Positions 16,417-24,397 of a stretch of 64,000 nucleotides of DNA are shown one piece after another. Both the position numbers and the translations under genes were made by a program. The notes beneath the pieces are model-generated. The model ran no database searches. It saw nothing but the letters and a program-made list of their open reading frames with translations, and was not told the origin of the DNA. Origin of the DNA: Bdellovibrionota bacterium (GTDB lineage: Bacteria; Bdellovibrionota; Bdellovibrionia; Bdellovibrionales; Bdellovibrionaceae); contig CAUJGP010000021.1 in the NCBI GenBank assembly GCA_963170155.1, forward strand, positions 124,001 to 188,000. Reading direction: 5' to 3'. Numbering within the stretch: position 1 is the stretch's first letter; each line of letters opens with the position of its first letter.

Positions 16417-18849
16417 TTGGCAAATCCAGTGGGAAAAATTCTATTTTTATGCTGTCTTTTTATTCTATTACCGGTTGCGATTGCTGGTTTGATCAAGAAT
16501 GACAAAGAGTTACTACATGATTCCTTTCAGGCTCGGAATTGGGCGGATGTTATTGAGCGTTCCGATCGCTTAATTGACTCCCAAATTTCAGAGTCGCAAA
16601 AAGACCTTTATCGTTTGCTTCAGGCCATGGCTTTTTTTCAGCAAGCTCGCGTGGATGAGAGCATTGCTGCTTTGAGGCCGATTTCTGAACAGAGCTTGTA
16701 CTTTGCTTGGGCTAAGTTATTTCTCTCGAGACTTGCGTACGTCTCTGATAATTTTCGTCTGTTGGAGCAGAGCTTGCATGGACTCAACAAAACATCTTTA
16801 AAAGGAGAAATCAAAGTTGAGGCTCAGTTTTATGAATCACAACTATTGATTAAAACGGAAAAATGGAAAGAGGCAGAGAAACTTCTCAAGTCCATTGAGA
16901 GAAAAGGCCGAGGCAGTGATGTTTATTCTTCCATTTTAGAGGCTTTGGCTTTGGTGGAACTGCAAACCCGTGGAAGCAAAAATTCTTGTCAAACCTTGAA
17001 GAAATTATACATGAAGTATCCAAAGCACCTTTGGTTTTCTGCCTCAGCTCCAGACATTCGCGATATTGCTCTTGGAGGTAAAAAGATCTCTTGTGCTGTG
17101 ACTGAGAAAGAATTTAACGCTCGACGAAGGAATTTAAATTTATTGGGAGATTTCGTACTTGTTAATGCAGAAATTAAAAAATGGATTCAAACGGCAAAGC
17201 TCTCAGTCAAAAAGCAAAAGATACTTTTGGCACAACAGAACGTCGCCGAGGGACATCCTGAAATAGCACTTAAAATTTTAAAAGAAGTTCCTGACTACAA
17301 ATCGGATATTGAGATTTTGAACCCTCTTTCTTTTGCCGCCGCTCGTGCGGGAGAAATGGCATTAGCCATTGATTCTGCTCTCGCTATTCACTCGATTGCA
17401 GGTTTTAATAGAACGGGCTCAATGGCTCTTTATCAGGCGGCCCTTTGGTCTTATCAAATGAGAGATTATGAAAATGCGGAGCTTCGCTTTAAAAAATTAA
17501 AACCGAATCGCCTCTCTCGGTTTTACCAAACAGAACTTCAGTGGTATTTGGGATGGTTACGCTACTTAAGAGGAGATTTTATTGCCGCTGAGAAGAGCTT
17601 TCAGGCTCTGCTGAAGTCGCGCCGGGGGCGATCCCAGACGCACTCTCAAGAAAGAATTCAATATTGGATGGCGATGGCTCAGTTTCAGAGCGGAAAAAAA
17701 GAAAAGGCTCGAGATATTTTATTTCGTTTATCGGAACGGAAAGGTATGAACTACTATTCTTTTCTAGCGCGAGAACGACTCAAGCATATTCCGATTACAC
17801 CTGCTGAGTCGTTGCTTAAAGAAGAAATTCCCCTCGTAATAGTGCCGGCAGGAGGGGTTTATCCTTCTCCTTTTACAGAGATCGCTCCTCAATTGAGTTT
17901 GAAGGAAATGGAAGATGAAGAAATGAGCGTCTCTGGAGATGAGGTCACGGATGAAGCGACTGTTGTGGCTGAAGAAGAGCTTAAAGTGGAGACAAGCGAA
18001 GATTCTATCGCTGAGACTCAGGAATCTCAGGCAGAGGCGGAATCCCATCATTTGGAAGTTTTTACACAAAGCGAATCCATGGTGAAGATAGAAAGAGCTA
18101 AAGCCTTTTGGAGCGTGGGGTTGGATGAGTTGGCTCGACGTGAAGTGAGTGATTTAGAAAAAAACCGCACGAGTGTAGAACTCCTCAAGAAAATCAGTGA
18201 AGAATACCGAGCGATGGGTTTGTTTAACCGGCTATCCAAGTTAGGTCATGATTTTTCGAGCCGGGCGGATTTTAACTCCAATAAATTTATTTATGAAGCC
18301 ATTTATCCACGTGCTTATATGGAGCATGTTCAAACAGCGTCTTCGGAAACCAATGTGGCCAAGTCACTCATCTGGGGGATTATGAAAGCTGAAAGCATGT
18401 ATCGGCCATGGGTTAAATCTCCTGTCGGGGCTCTAGGTTTAATGCAAGTCATGCCTGTGACGGGACAAAGATTGGCCGAGATCATTGATTATAAAAACTT
18501 TTCTCCTCAGGTGCTCTTGAAACCTAAAGAAGCTATTCAATTTGGAAGCAAGTATTTAGAGCGTTTAGGAAAAAAATTTGATCACACGGTACAACTGGTT
18601 GCAGCGGCATACAATGCTGGGCCTCATCGGGTCAGCCAATGGCTCTATTATTTTGGGTATATGCAGATGGATGAATGGGTGGAGCATATCCCATTTATTG
18701 AAACTCGTAATTATGTCAAAAGAGTCACGGTGAATTATATCGCGTATAATGAATTGTACGGAAAAGATCAGAGTGATTCTTTAGCTTTGATTGGTCCCGT
18801 TCCCGTTCAGTTGGCGGGTGCACCTGAAACAAAAGAAAGCTGGGAGTAA
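16417..18849 (+). CDS. slt: Soluble lytic murein transglycosylase (Slt70-like) with TPR-like superhelix
   Basis: An 810-residue exported enzyme. The start is TTG, chosen because GGAGG lies six bases upstream and a signal peptide follows (to about residue 23). Residues 30-480 form a TPR-like helical superhelix; an acidic Glu/Val/Ser linker (about 500-550) is inserted before the catalytic domain. The GH23 domain has the catalytic Glu659 in 'MKAESMYRPW', 'GALGLMQVMPVTG' near 672, and 'AAYNAGPHRVSQW' near 730. It cleaves the MurNAc-GlcNAc bond of peptidoglycan to give 1,6-anhydro-muropeptides. The dppB-like gene begins five bases after its stop. Confidence 0.94.
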   Translation: MANPVGKILFLCCLFILLPVAIAGLIKNDKELLHDSFQARNWADVIERSDRLIDSQISESQKDLYRLLQAMAFFQQARVDESIAALRPISEQSLYFAWAKLFLSRLAYVSDNFRLLEQSLHGLNKTSLKGEIKVEAQFYESQLLIKTEKWKEAEKLLKSIERKGRGSDVYSSILEALALVELQTRGSKNSCQTLKKLYMKYPKHLWFSASAPDIRDIALGGKKISCAVTEKEFNARRRNLNLLGDFVLVNAEIKKWIQTAKLSVKKQKILLAQQNVAEGHPEIALKILKEVPDYKSDIEILNPLSFAAARAGEMALAIDSALAIHSIAGFNRTGSMALYQAALWSYQMRDYENAELRFKKLKPNRLSRFYQTELQWYLGWLRYLRGDFIAAEKSFQALLKSRRGRSQTHSQERIQYWMAMAQFQSGKKEKARDILFRLSERKGMNYYSFLARERLKHIPITPAESLLKEEIPLVIVPAGGVYPSPFTEIAPQLSLKEMEDEEMSVSGDEVTDEATVVAEEELKVETSEDSIAETQESQAEAESHHLEVFTQSESMVKIERAKAFWSVGLDELARREVSDLEKNRTSVELLKKISEEYRAMGLFNRLSKLGHDFSSRADFNSNKFIYEAIYPRAYMEHVQTASSETNVAKSLIWGIMKAESMYRPWVKSPVGALGLMQVMPVTGQRLAEIIDYKNFSPQVLLKPKEAIQFGSKYLERLGKKFDHTVQLVAAAYNAGPHRVSQWLYYFGYMQMDEWVEHIPFIETRNYVKRVTVNYIAYNELYGKDQSDSLALIGPVPVQLAGAPETKESWE

Positions 18850-18854
18850 AAAAT

Positions 18855-19808
18855 TTGCTCAAGATTTTTGGAAAGTTTTTCCTGCAATCGGTGGCACAGA
18901 TCGTGTTCACGAGTGTAGTGACTATTGGTCTTTTGATTTTTTTACTTCGTTATTTACCGGATTATGCTTCTTTTGGCGAACTGGGAGAGATGGCCTTAGA
19001 GATTTCAAAACCCATCTCTGGGACGGAAGAAAACGCTTATACTAATAAGAATAATTTTATTCAGAATAATTTTCACTTTTGGGAACAAGCTTTTACAGGG
19101 GAGTTTGGTTTTTCTCGTGTGCATCAGGATCAAACGGTTGGAAACCTCATTAAAAAAAGCAGTTTAGTCACGTTTTTTCTAATTCTAACTTCATTTGCTT
19201 TTACTTCCATTCTGGGCGGTATTTTGGGGCTTATTTCGGGTTATCGTTATGGGCATTCTTTAGAAAGAGCCATTCAATTTTTTGGTAATCTTTTGACCGC
19301 AATGCCATCGTTTCTCTTGGCTCCCATTCTGATCTTTATTTTTTCTATTCGTTGGCCGATTTTTCCTTCTGCTTTATGGAGTGGACCTGCATCTTTGGTT
19401 TTACCTGTATTGACGTTATCTCTACGTCCTACTTTTTATCTGGCACGGTTATTTTCTCTGCAAATTCATGAAACGTTTCAAACTGATTTTATTAAAGTGG
19501 CTCAATCCAAAGGGGTAGGATTCTGGGGGCTATGGTTTTCTCACGTGATCCCTAATAGTTTTTCAGCCTTTATCATAGCGACAGGAAACCTTCTCGGGCA
19601 GTTTGTCTCTGGACTTTTTATTGTTGAGGCCCTTTTTGCTTTGCCAGGGTTAGGTCATTTATTCATCCAATCCTTGGCAGAACGGGATTATCCTTTATTC
19701 TTAGCTCTCGTGCTTGTTTTTAGCTTGATTTTACAACTGGGCCATCGAATTTCGGAGTTTATTGTTCTTTGGTTTTCACCCGCTCATCAAGAATCGAGAT
19801 TTGAATGA
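18855..19808 (+). CDS. ABC transporter permease, DppB/OppB type
   Basis: A 317-residue permease with an N-terminal membrane helix, a periplasmic loop, and five further helices. The family signature segments are visible: 'TFFLILTSFAFTSILGGILG', 'LTAMPSFLLAPILIF' and the cytoplasmic EAA-like loop 'VAQSKGVGFWGLWFSHVIPN'. The start is TTG with GGGAG of the upstream gene's end as its ribosome-binding site, so translation is likely coupled to the transglycosylase. No ATPase or binding-protein gene follows, so those subunits must be encoded elsewhere. Confidence 0.9.
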   Translation: MLKIFGKFFLQSVAQIVFTSVVTIGLLIFLLRYLPDYASFGELGEMALEISKPISGTEENAYTNKNNFIQNNFHFWEQAFTGEFGFSRVHQDQTVGNLIKKSSLVTFFLILTSFAFTSILGGILGLISGYRYGHSLERAIQFFGNLLTAMPSFLLAPILIFIFSIRWPIFPSALWSGPASLVLPVLTLSLRPTFYLARLFSLQIHETFQTDFIKVAQSKGVGFWGLWFSHVIPNSFSAFIIATGNLLGQFVSGLFIVEALFALPGLGHLFIQSLAERDYPLFLALVLVFSLILQLGHRISEFIVLWFSPAHQESRFE

Positions 19809-19886
19809 AGAGAATTGATGGAGTTAATAGTATTTTGCTGAATTGGCATCGCGACTTAAAAATAGACTTCATTCTCAGGGAGAGTC

Positions 19887-20744
19887 ATGATTTTTAAAAA
19901 AATCCAGCACAGTGAGTGGACGTTGCAGACGCTTCCTTTTTCATTAGCTCTTTTATGGTTGATTCTTTTAGTCTCTGTCTCCTTTGTTGTGAGGTGGGAT
20001 GCTAAAATGATGTTCGAAGTGATGGATGTGAATCATGTCTATAAGCCACCTTCTTTGCAATTTTGGATGGGAACCGACTCTTTGGGGAGGAGTTATTTCT
20101 TGCGAATTTTAAAGGGAAGTGGCGTGAGTCTACTGATTGCTTTTTTAGCCAGTATTTTGAGTTTGTTGATTGCCTTGGTCTTTGGTGGCTTGGCAGGGTG
20201 GTTTTCTAAGGGATTTGATTTGGTTTTCTCAGTGATACTCAATGTGTGGATGAGTCTTCCGACGGTGGTATTAGCGTCTCTTGTCGCTTTGGTTTTTCTA
20301 GAGAAAAATGAATCTCTTCTATTGGTGAGCACCATGATTGGAGTGACGCATTGGGGACGTATGGCCAGAATTATTAGAAATGAGATTGTAAGGCTTAAAG
20401 AAAAAGAGTTTATGGCTGCCGCCCAATTACTGGGAGGGGGACGCCTTCACTTGATTCGCAAGCATCTCATTCCCCATTTGAAAGTCGTGATGGGAGTGAC
20501 GGCTGTGTATCAATTACCGAGTTTAATCCTTTCAGAAAGTTTCATGAGTTTTATCGGATTGGGCATTCAACCCCCAGAGACCAGTTGGGGGCTTTTGCTC
20601 CAAGAGGGATGGCGCAATCTTCATGTTTATCCCCACATGGTTTTTTTCCCGGCTTTCTTTTTATTTTTAACGATCCTTTCTCTGAATCAATTGAGTAAAA
20701 GTCTTGAAAGACATTCTAGTAATTCATCGGCGTCGCAAAATTAA
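19887..20744 (+). CDS. ABC transporter permease, DppC/OppC type
   Basis: A 285-residue partner of the preceding permease. It has the DppC pattern: N-terminal helix, 'WMGTDSLGRSYFLRILKG' near residue 57, five more helices, and the EAA loop 'MAAAQLLGGGRLHLIRKHLI' near 175. GGAGAG lies just upstream of the ATG. Together with DppB it would form the membrane channel for a di/oligopeptide importer. Its last codons are part of the left arm of the inverted repeat at 20728-20850. Confidence 0.92.
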   Translation: MIFKKIQHSEWTLQTLPFSLALLWLILLVSVSFVVRWDAKMMFEVMDVNHVYKPPSLQFWMGTDSLGRSYFLRILKGSGVSLLIAFLASILSLLIALVFGGLAGWFSKGFDLVFSVILNVWMSLPTVVLASLVALVFLEKNESLLLVSTMIGVTHWGRMARIIRNEIVRLKEKEFMAAAQLLGGGRLHLIRKHLIPHLKVVMGVTAVYQLPSLILSESFMSFIGLGIQPPETSWGLLLQEGWRNLHVYPHMVFFPAFFLFLTILSLNQLSKSLERHSSNSSASQN

Positions 20745-20850
20745 AAGCAGACTTCGTTACCTTGCTCAAATCTCACCTCGGCAAACGGGAGGGAAGCCTT
20801 GGTTCGATTTGAGCTGTAGACGCTCGTCTTTTTCTAATTTAGCGACGCCG
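20728..20850. repeat. Long imperfect inverted repeat between convergent genes
   Basis: Arms 20728-20752 and 20826-20850 pair at 21 of 25 positions, the outer nine being perfect GC-rich (CGGCGTCGC/GCGACGCCG). Inside, 'CTCAAATC' and 'GATTTGAG' form a second stem. The left arm overlaps the end of the dppC coding region. No T tract follows on either strand, so this is not a standard intrinsic terminator; it may be a bidirectional structured 3' end separating dppC from the convergent flavoprotein gene. Confidence 0.6.
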
Positions 20851-20883
20851 AAGAGGGGAACAGAGTCGTAAATTGAAAGTGTA

Positions 20884-22593
20884 TCAATCGATTCCATATC
20901 GGCCCGGAGCCAAAATTCCAGCCGGATCCAAGGCTTCTTTCAACTTTTGATTCAATCTCTTTAATTCGGGGCAATGTTGATAGAGTTTTTTCCATCCATT
21001 GATCCCAGCTCTGAAATGTTGATATCCTTTTTGATGGGATAAATCGAGGATAGCTTCATAGAGTTTTTGGGCTCTCTTGCTTTCTTCTGGATCCAGTCGA
21101 TCATATAAAATCACCATAAGGGGGCAAACGCTGCGGGCATTGAAGATCATGGTTGTCATGTAGAAATCGAAATTGAATTTTTTAAATAGTTTTTCACATT
21201 CTTTTGAAAAAGCCACGACTTCTTCACCTTTGAACGGTAAGACTGGCACAGACCACAGAATTCCGATATTATCCCGTCCTGCATGGATATCACTTTCGGG
21301 CCTTTGTTTTTTATAGCGAAAATAGCCTCTGCGCACCACAGTTTCTACAGGGCGTCCTTCATGCAGATCAATAAGCCCAGGAAAAAGCTTTACAAAAGCG
21401 GCGGAAGTTTTTAGCCAATTTCGAAAGAGGATATCGACTCCTTTTTTCAGTAAGGGTACGTCTTCAGTTTTTTTGATGAGATTAATAAACTTGCGAAGCA
21501 TGTGTGCTTTTGACTTTGAATAAGCTGTGACCTTAACGCTAGACCCTAGTTTCTTAAGTTCTCGGGTCGCTACTTGAGCTGAGGCTTTAACGATAGGGCT
21601 TGCTCCATACAAAGCGAATGAACAAGTCCAGCTTGGAACATGATATTTTTTCTTAAGATGTTCTAAAATAGAGTGGTCAATTGCTTTATTGGGGTCTAGA
21701 TTTTCATTAATGGCCTGAGTGATTAATGTGAGAATAGCAACGTCATTGGAAAACCGACCGGTCTCGTGAATCACTCCCGAGAGCATGAGATCGCGCACTG
21801 TATTCATACAGGCCGCGAGAGAGGTATCATCTTTGATGTTCAGGGAGAAAATAGAGTAATCTTCTGGCTGCTTCATTAACCAAATCGCAGCCCTTGTGAC
21901 AATACCAAAATTAGATTGGCTGAAAAGACCTTCAACATAGGGACCGACACCCCATTTATAAAGATGGGATGCACCGAGCTGATCGTTCTCATTTGCGACT
22001 CCAGTATTAATGACATGACCATCAGCAAGGACAACTTCGTATCCGCAAAGATGAGCAAAATGATCTCCATATTTAGTTACACCGACACCTCGATCCAAAG
22101 CATTTCCGATGACACTGCCAGTAGGAGGGCCTCCTGGTGCGTCTGTCCATAGTGGAATATTATTCTCTCGTAGATGGCGGCTGAGAGCGTCGTAAGTCAC
22201 TCCTGGCTCGATAATAGCGTAACCAAGCTCTTGATCAATATGAATAATACGGTTCATGCGATTCAATAGAACCACGGCGGAGTTTGGACTACCGCTGGTA
22301 TTTAAATAACCCCAATTCTTACCCGTGCTATAAACCCATAATGGAGTTTTAAATTTATGAGCTAAACGCACAAGAGCTTGAACTTCTTCTCGTGATTCTG
22401 GATAAATAAAAGCTATTGGTTGAATGGAGTTAACTGCTGGATCTTTAGAAAGCAGGTCAAATTCGCTGCCTTTATCAAAAACCTGATCTTCTTTAAAACT
22501 TTTTTTGATCGCTTCTAAAAAATGGGAACTTAAAGATTCTGTTGGTTGGGAGTTATCTTCTTTGTTGTTTAAATCTTTTTGTAATGTATCCAT
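20884..22593 (-). CDS. FAD-linked oxidase/dehydrogenase of the VAO/4-cresol dehydrogenase type
   Basis: A 569-residue flavoprotein. The PCMH FAD-binding domain (about 50-250) shows 'PESREEVQALVRLAHK', 'YSTGKNWGY', 'VVLLNRMNRI', 'AIIEPGVTYDALSRHL', 'GGPPTGSVIGNALDRGVG' and 'LFSQSNFGIVTRAA', which closely resemble vanillyl-alcohol oxidase and the flavin subunit of 4-cresol dehydrogenase. The C-terminal half is the substrate-binding cap. No signal peptide and no cytochrome gene are adjacent, so it is more likely an oxidase or uses another acceptor. Phenolic substrates are suggested only by family. The leader carries an 11-bp inverted repeat that touches the ribosome-binding site. Confidence 0.85.
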   Translation of the reverse strand: MDTLQKDLNNKEDNSQPTESLSSHFLEAIKKSFKEDQVFDKGSEFDLLSKDPAVNSIQPIAFIYPESREEVQALVRLAHKFKTPLWVYSTGKNWGYLNTSGSPNSAVVLLNRMNRIIHIDQELGYAIIEPGVTYDALSRHLRENNIPLWTDAPGGPPTGSVIGNALDRGVGVTKYGDHFAHLCGYEVVLADGHVINTGVANENDQLGASHLYKWGVGPYVEGLFSQSNFGIVTRAAIWLMKQPEDYSIFSLNIKDDTSLAACMNTVRDLMLSGVIHETGRFSNDVAILTLITQAINENLDPNKAIDHSILEHLKKKYHVPSWTCSFALYGASPIVKASAQVATRELKKLGSSVKVTAYSKSKAHMLRKFINLIKKTEDVPLLKKGVDILFRNWLKTSAAFVKLFPGLIDLHEGRPVETVVRRGYFRYKKQRPESDIHAGRDNIGILWSVPVLPFKGEEVVAFSKECEKLFKKFNFDFYMTTMIFNARSVCPLMVILYDRLDPEESKRAQKLYEAILDLSHQKGYQHFRAGINGWKKLYQHCPELKRLNQKLKEALDPAGILAPGRYGID

Positions 22594-22601
22594 AAGGTCC
22601 C

Positions 22602-22644
22602 CTTTTGTTAATAAAAGTTGTTTACTTACTTAGATTAACAAAAG
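22602..22644 (-). promoter_or_regulatory. Leader hairpin/dyad overlapping the Shine-Dalgarno of the flavoprotein gene
   Basis: Two perfect 11-base arms (22634-22644 and 22602-22612) separated by 21 bases lie directly before the ATG at 22593. In the mRNA the downstream arm ends in AAAAG, which is the first part of the AAAAGGGGA ribosome-binding site. The structure could close the start site, or the DNA dyad TTGTTAAT-N-ATTAACAA could be an operator. Confidence 0.5.
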
Positions 22645-22768
22645 AGCTTTCTATAAAACATTGATATATTTTGTCTTGATTATTGAATAATTCATTAATT
22701 TCAATAGTTTATTTTTTTTAAAAGAGATGGTTTTTTAAGAAAAATTGACAATAGGGGTTTATGACCCA

Positions 22769-24316
22769 TCAGGGATAGGCCATATATTGAGTGGCTCTTC
22801 CAAACCCTTTTTTTTGGAGATGCAGGCTTTTGACCAATCTTTGAAGTTGCCGGCTGGCTGTTCGATGAGAAATTTTATAATAGTTGGACCATTCTACCGC
22901 AGAGAAGGGTTTGTTTCTAAATTCAAGAGGGCATTCAAAAGATTCATTGGCATGAGATTTTGTGAATTCTGACTTTAAAAGCAGAGAGCAAGGCTCCAAT
23001 GCAGTTAACTTGAAGGCATTGCGATGAGCTTCGATGGCAAAAGGCAGCTGTTGCTCTTGCAACCACAAACGAGCTCTTTTCATTAATTGGTGGAATTTCT
23101 GTAAACTAGTTATCGGATTATAAAATTCATCTGTATAGATGAAATCAATAATTTCAGTCACTCGGAGCGGTCGATAGAATTCGCGAGTGAGGATAAAAAA
23201 AAGTTTTTTGAGATAAACTCCTTTAGCAAGTTCTACGAGATCTATTGGCGGGCGGTTAGAAGCCACTGGTTCTTCTTGGCTCTTAGATTCAATGCTATTA
23301 TGGTGTGGTTTTTTTTCAGAAAAAAATTCACGAGAAGAGGGTGTAAATGAATAAATGAATTGATTTTTGATTTCAATATCAGCATTAAAAATTTTTTTAA
23401 TTCTTTTTTTATAATCTTCGAAACGTGATCCCCAGTACACTTTTAAAAAAAGATGAGGGTCTTTTTTCGTATGAGCTAAAATCAAATCGCAAGCGCGTAA
23501 AGTTTCCCAATCCTGAATTTTTATAGCCTTCTCTTTAATTTCGGAAAAAGGGTTTTGAGAGTTGAATGAATCAGGATTGATTTTAGCGTGAATGGTTGCT
23601 TTCCATTTTTCCACATAAAGAAGGCTTCTTTCATCGGCTCTTTGCAGCAGGGAGTTTGCTTCTTCCAGGTGAATTAAAGCTTTTTCCCATTGTTCTTGTT
23701 CATAAAAAAGTTGAGATTGAATTTCTAAAAGATTTCCTTTGAGTAGTGGGATTTTTTTCTTTTCGATCATTTTGAAAGTGATTTGTATCTCTTCTTCAGC
23801 TTTTTTGAGGTCTCCGTTAGAAACCAAGCTGGCGCAAAGATTTAATCGCCCAACAAGCCGTGAATAGAGCGGCACTCGTGAATCTCTGAGGTAACGTCTT
23901 AATTCCAAAATGGCTTTATCATAACTCCATTGATTCATTGCTAGAGAGGCTCGATAAAAGTGAATTTGCGGATCCTGTTGAGGATGGCATTCTTTGAGGA
24001 GATGAGTGGCCTCTCGAAAAGCACCAAGGCGAAAGAGGCCAAGGGCATAGAGCGCTTTCTCTTCATCTCGCGCTTGATCTTTCATTTGAATTTTTTCAGC
24101 ACGCACATAAGGCCTTAGCCATCGAATAATAAGCTCTGGAGCACCGATTCTTCGAGCGATATGGCAGTAATCTATGATTAAGTGGCGGGGTATTTCTTTT
24201 CCAGTTAATTTTCGGCAAAGATGGCGGATTTTATTCCCAGCCCCTGTTTTAATATGAGCGTCCCATTCTTTTAATTGCTCTTGGAGTTGTTGGGTTTTTG
24301 TATCTGAAAGAGACAT
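22769..24316 (-). CDS. TPR-rich protein with C-terminal winged-helix-like domain, likely regulator
   Basis: A protein of 515 residues (ATG at 24316; an ATG at 24340 would add eight residues). Residues about 60-290 are helical pairs with TPR spacing ('ALYALGLFRLGAFREATHLL', 'QSQLFYEQEQWEKALIHLEE'). A charged linker follows, then two small helical modules: one around 385-450 like a bacterial transcriptional activator fold, and a last segment 'FSAVEWSNYYKISHRTASRQ' that reads as a helix-turn-helix. No enzymatic motif or signal peptide is present. It lies 81 bases downstream of the lipoprotein gene and upstream of the flavoprotein gene, both in the same direction. The regulatory role is inferred. 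Confidence 0.6.
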   Translation of the reverse strand: MSLSDTKTQQLQEQLKEWDAHIKTGAGNKIRHLCRKLTGKEIPRHLIIDYCHIARRIGAPELIIRWLRPYVRAEKIQMKDQARDEEKALYALGLFRLGAFREATHLLKECHPQQDPQIHFYRASLAMNQWSYDKAILELRRYLRDSRVPLYSRLVGRLNLCASLVSNGDLKKAEEEIQITFKMIEKKKIPLLKGNLLEIQSQLFYEQEQWEKALIHLEEANSLLQRADERSLLYVEKWKATIHAKINPDSFNSQNPFSEIKEKAIKIQDWETLRACDLILAHTKKDPHLFLKVYWGSRFEDYKKRIKKIFNADIEIKNQFIYSFTPSSREFFSEKKPHHNSIESKSQEEPVASNRPPIDLVELAKGVYLKKLFFILTREFYRPLRVTEIIDFIYTDEFYNPITSLQKFHQLMKRARLWLQEQQLPFAIEAHRNAFKLTALEPCSLLLKSEFTKSHANESFECPLEFRNKPFSAVEWSNYYKISHRTASRQLQRLVKSLHLQKKGFGRATQYMAYP

Positions 24317-24397
24317 TATCTTTATTATCCTTTTCCTCATCTGGATTTGAATAGGACTCGCTCCGAAACATCATTTTTATAATGGGAGTATTGAGTC

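Noticed and set aside
20760-20815. Possible tRNA T-arm ('GGTTCGATTT') in the dppC-flavoprotein gap
   Set aside because: No matching acceptor, D or anticodon arms; the bases are explained by the nested inverted repeat.
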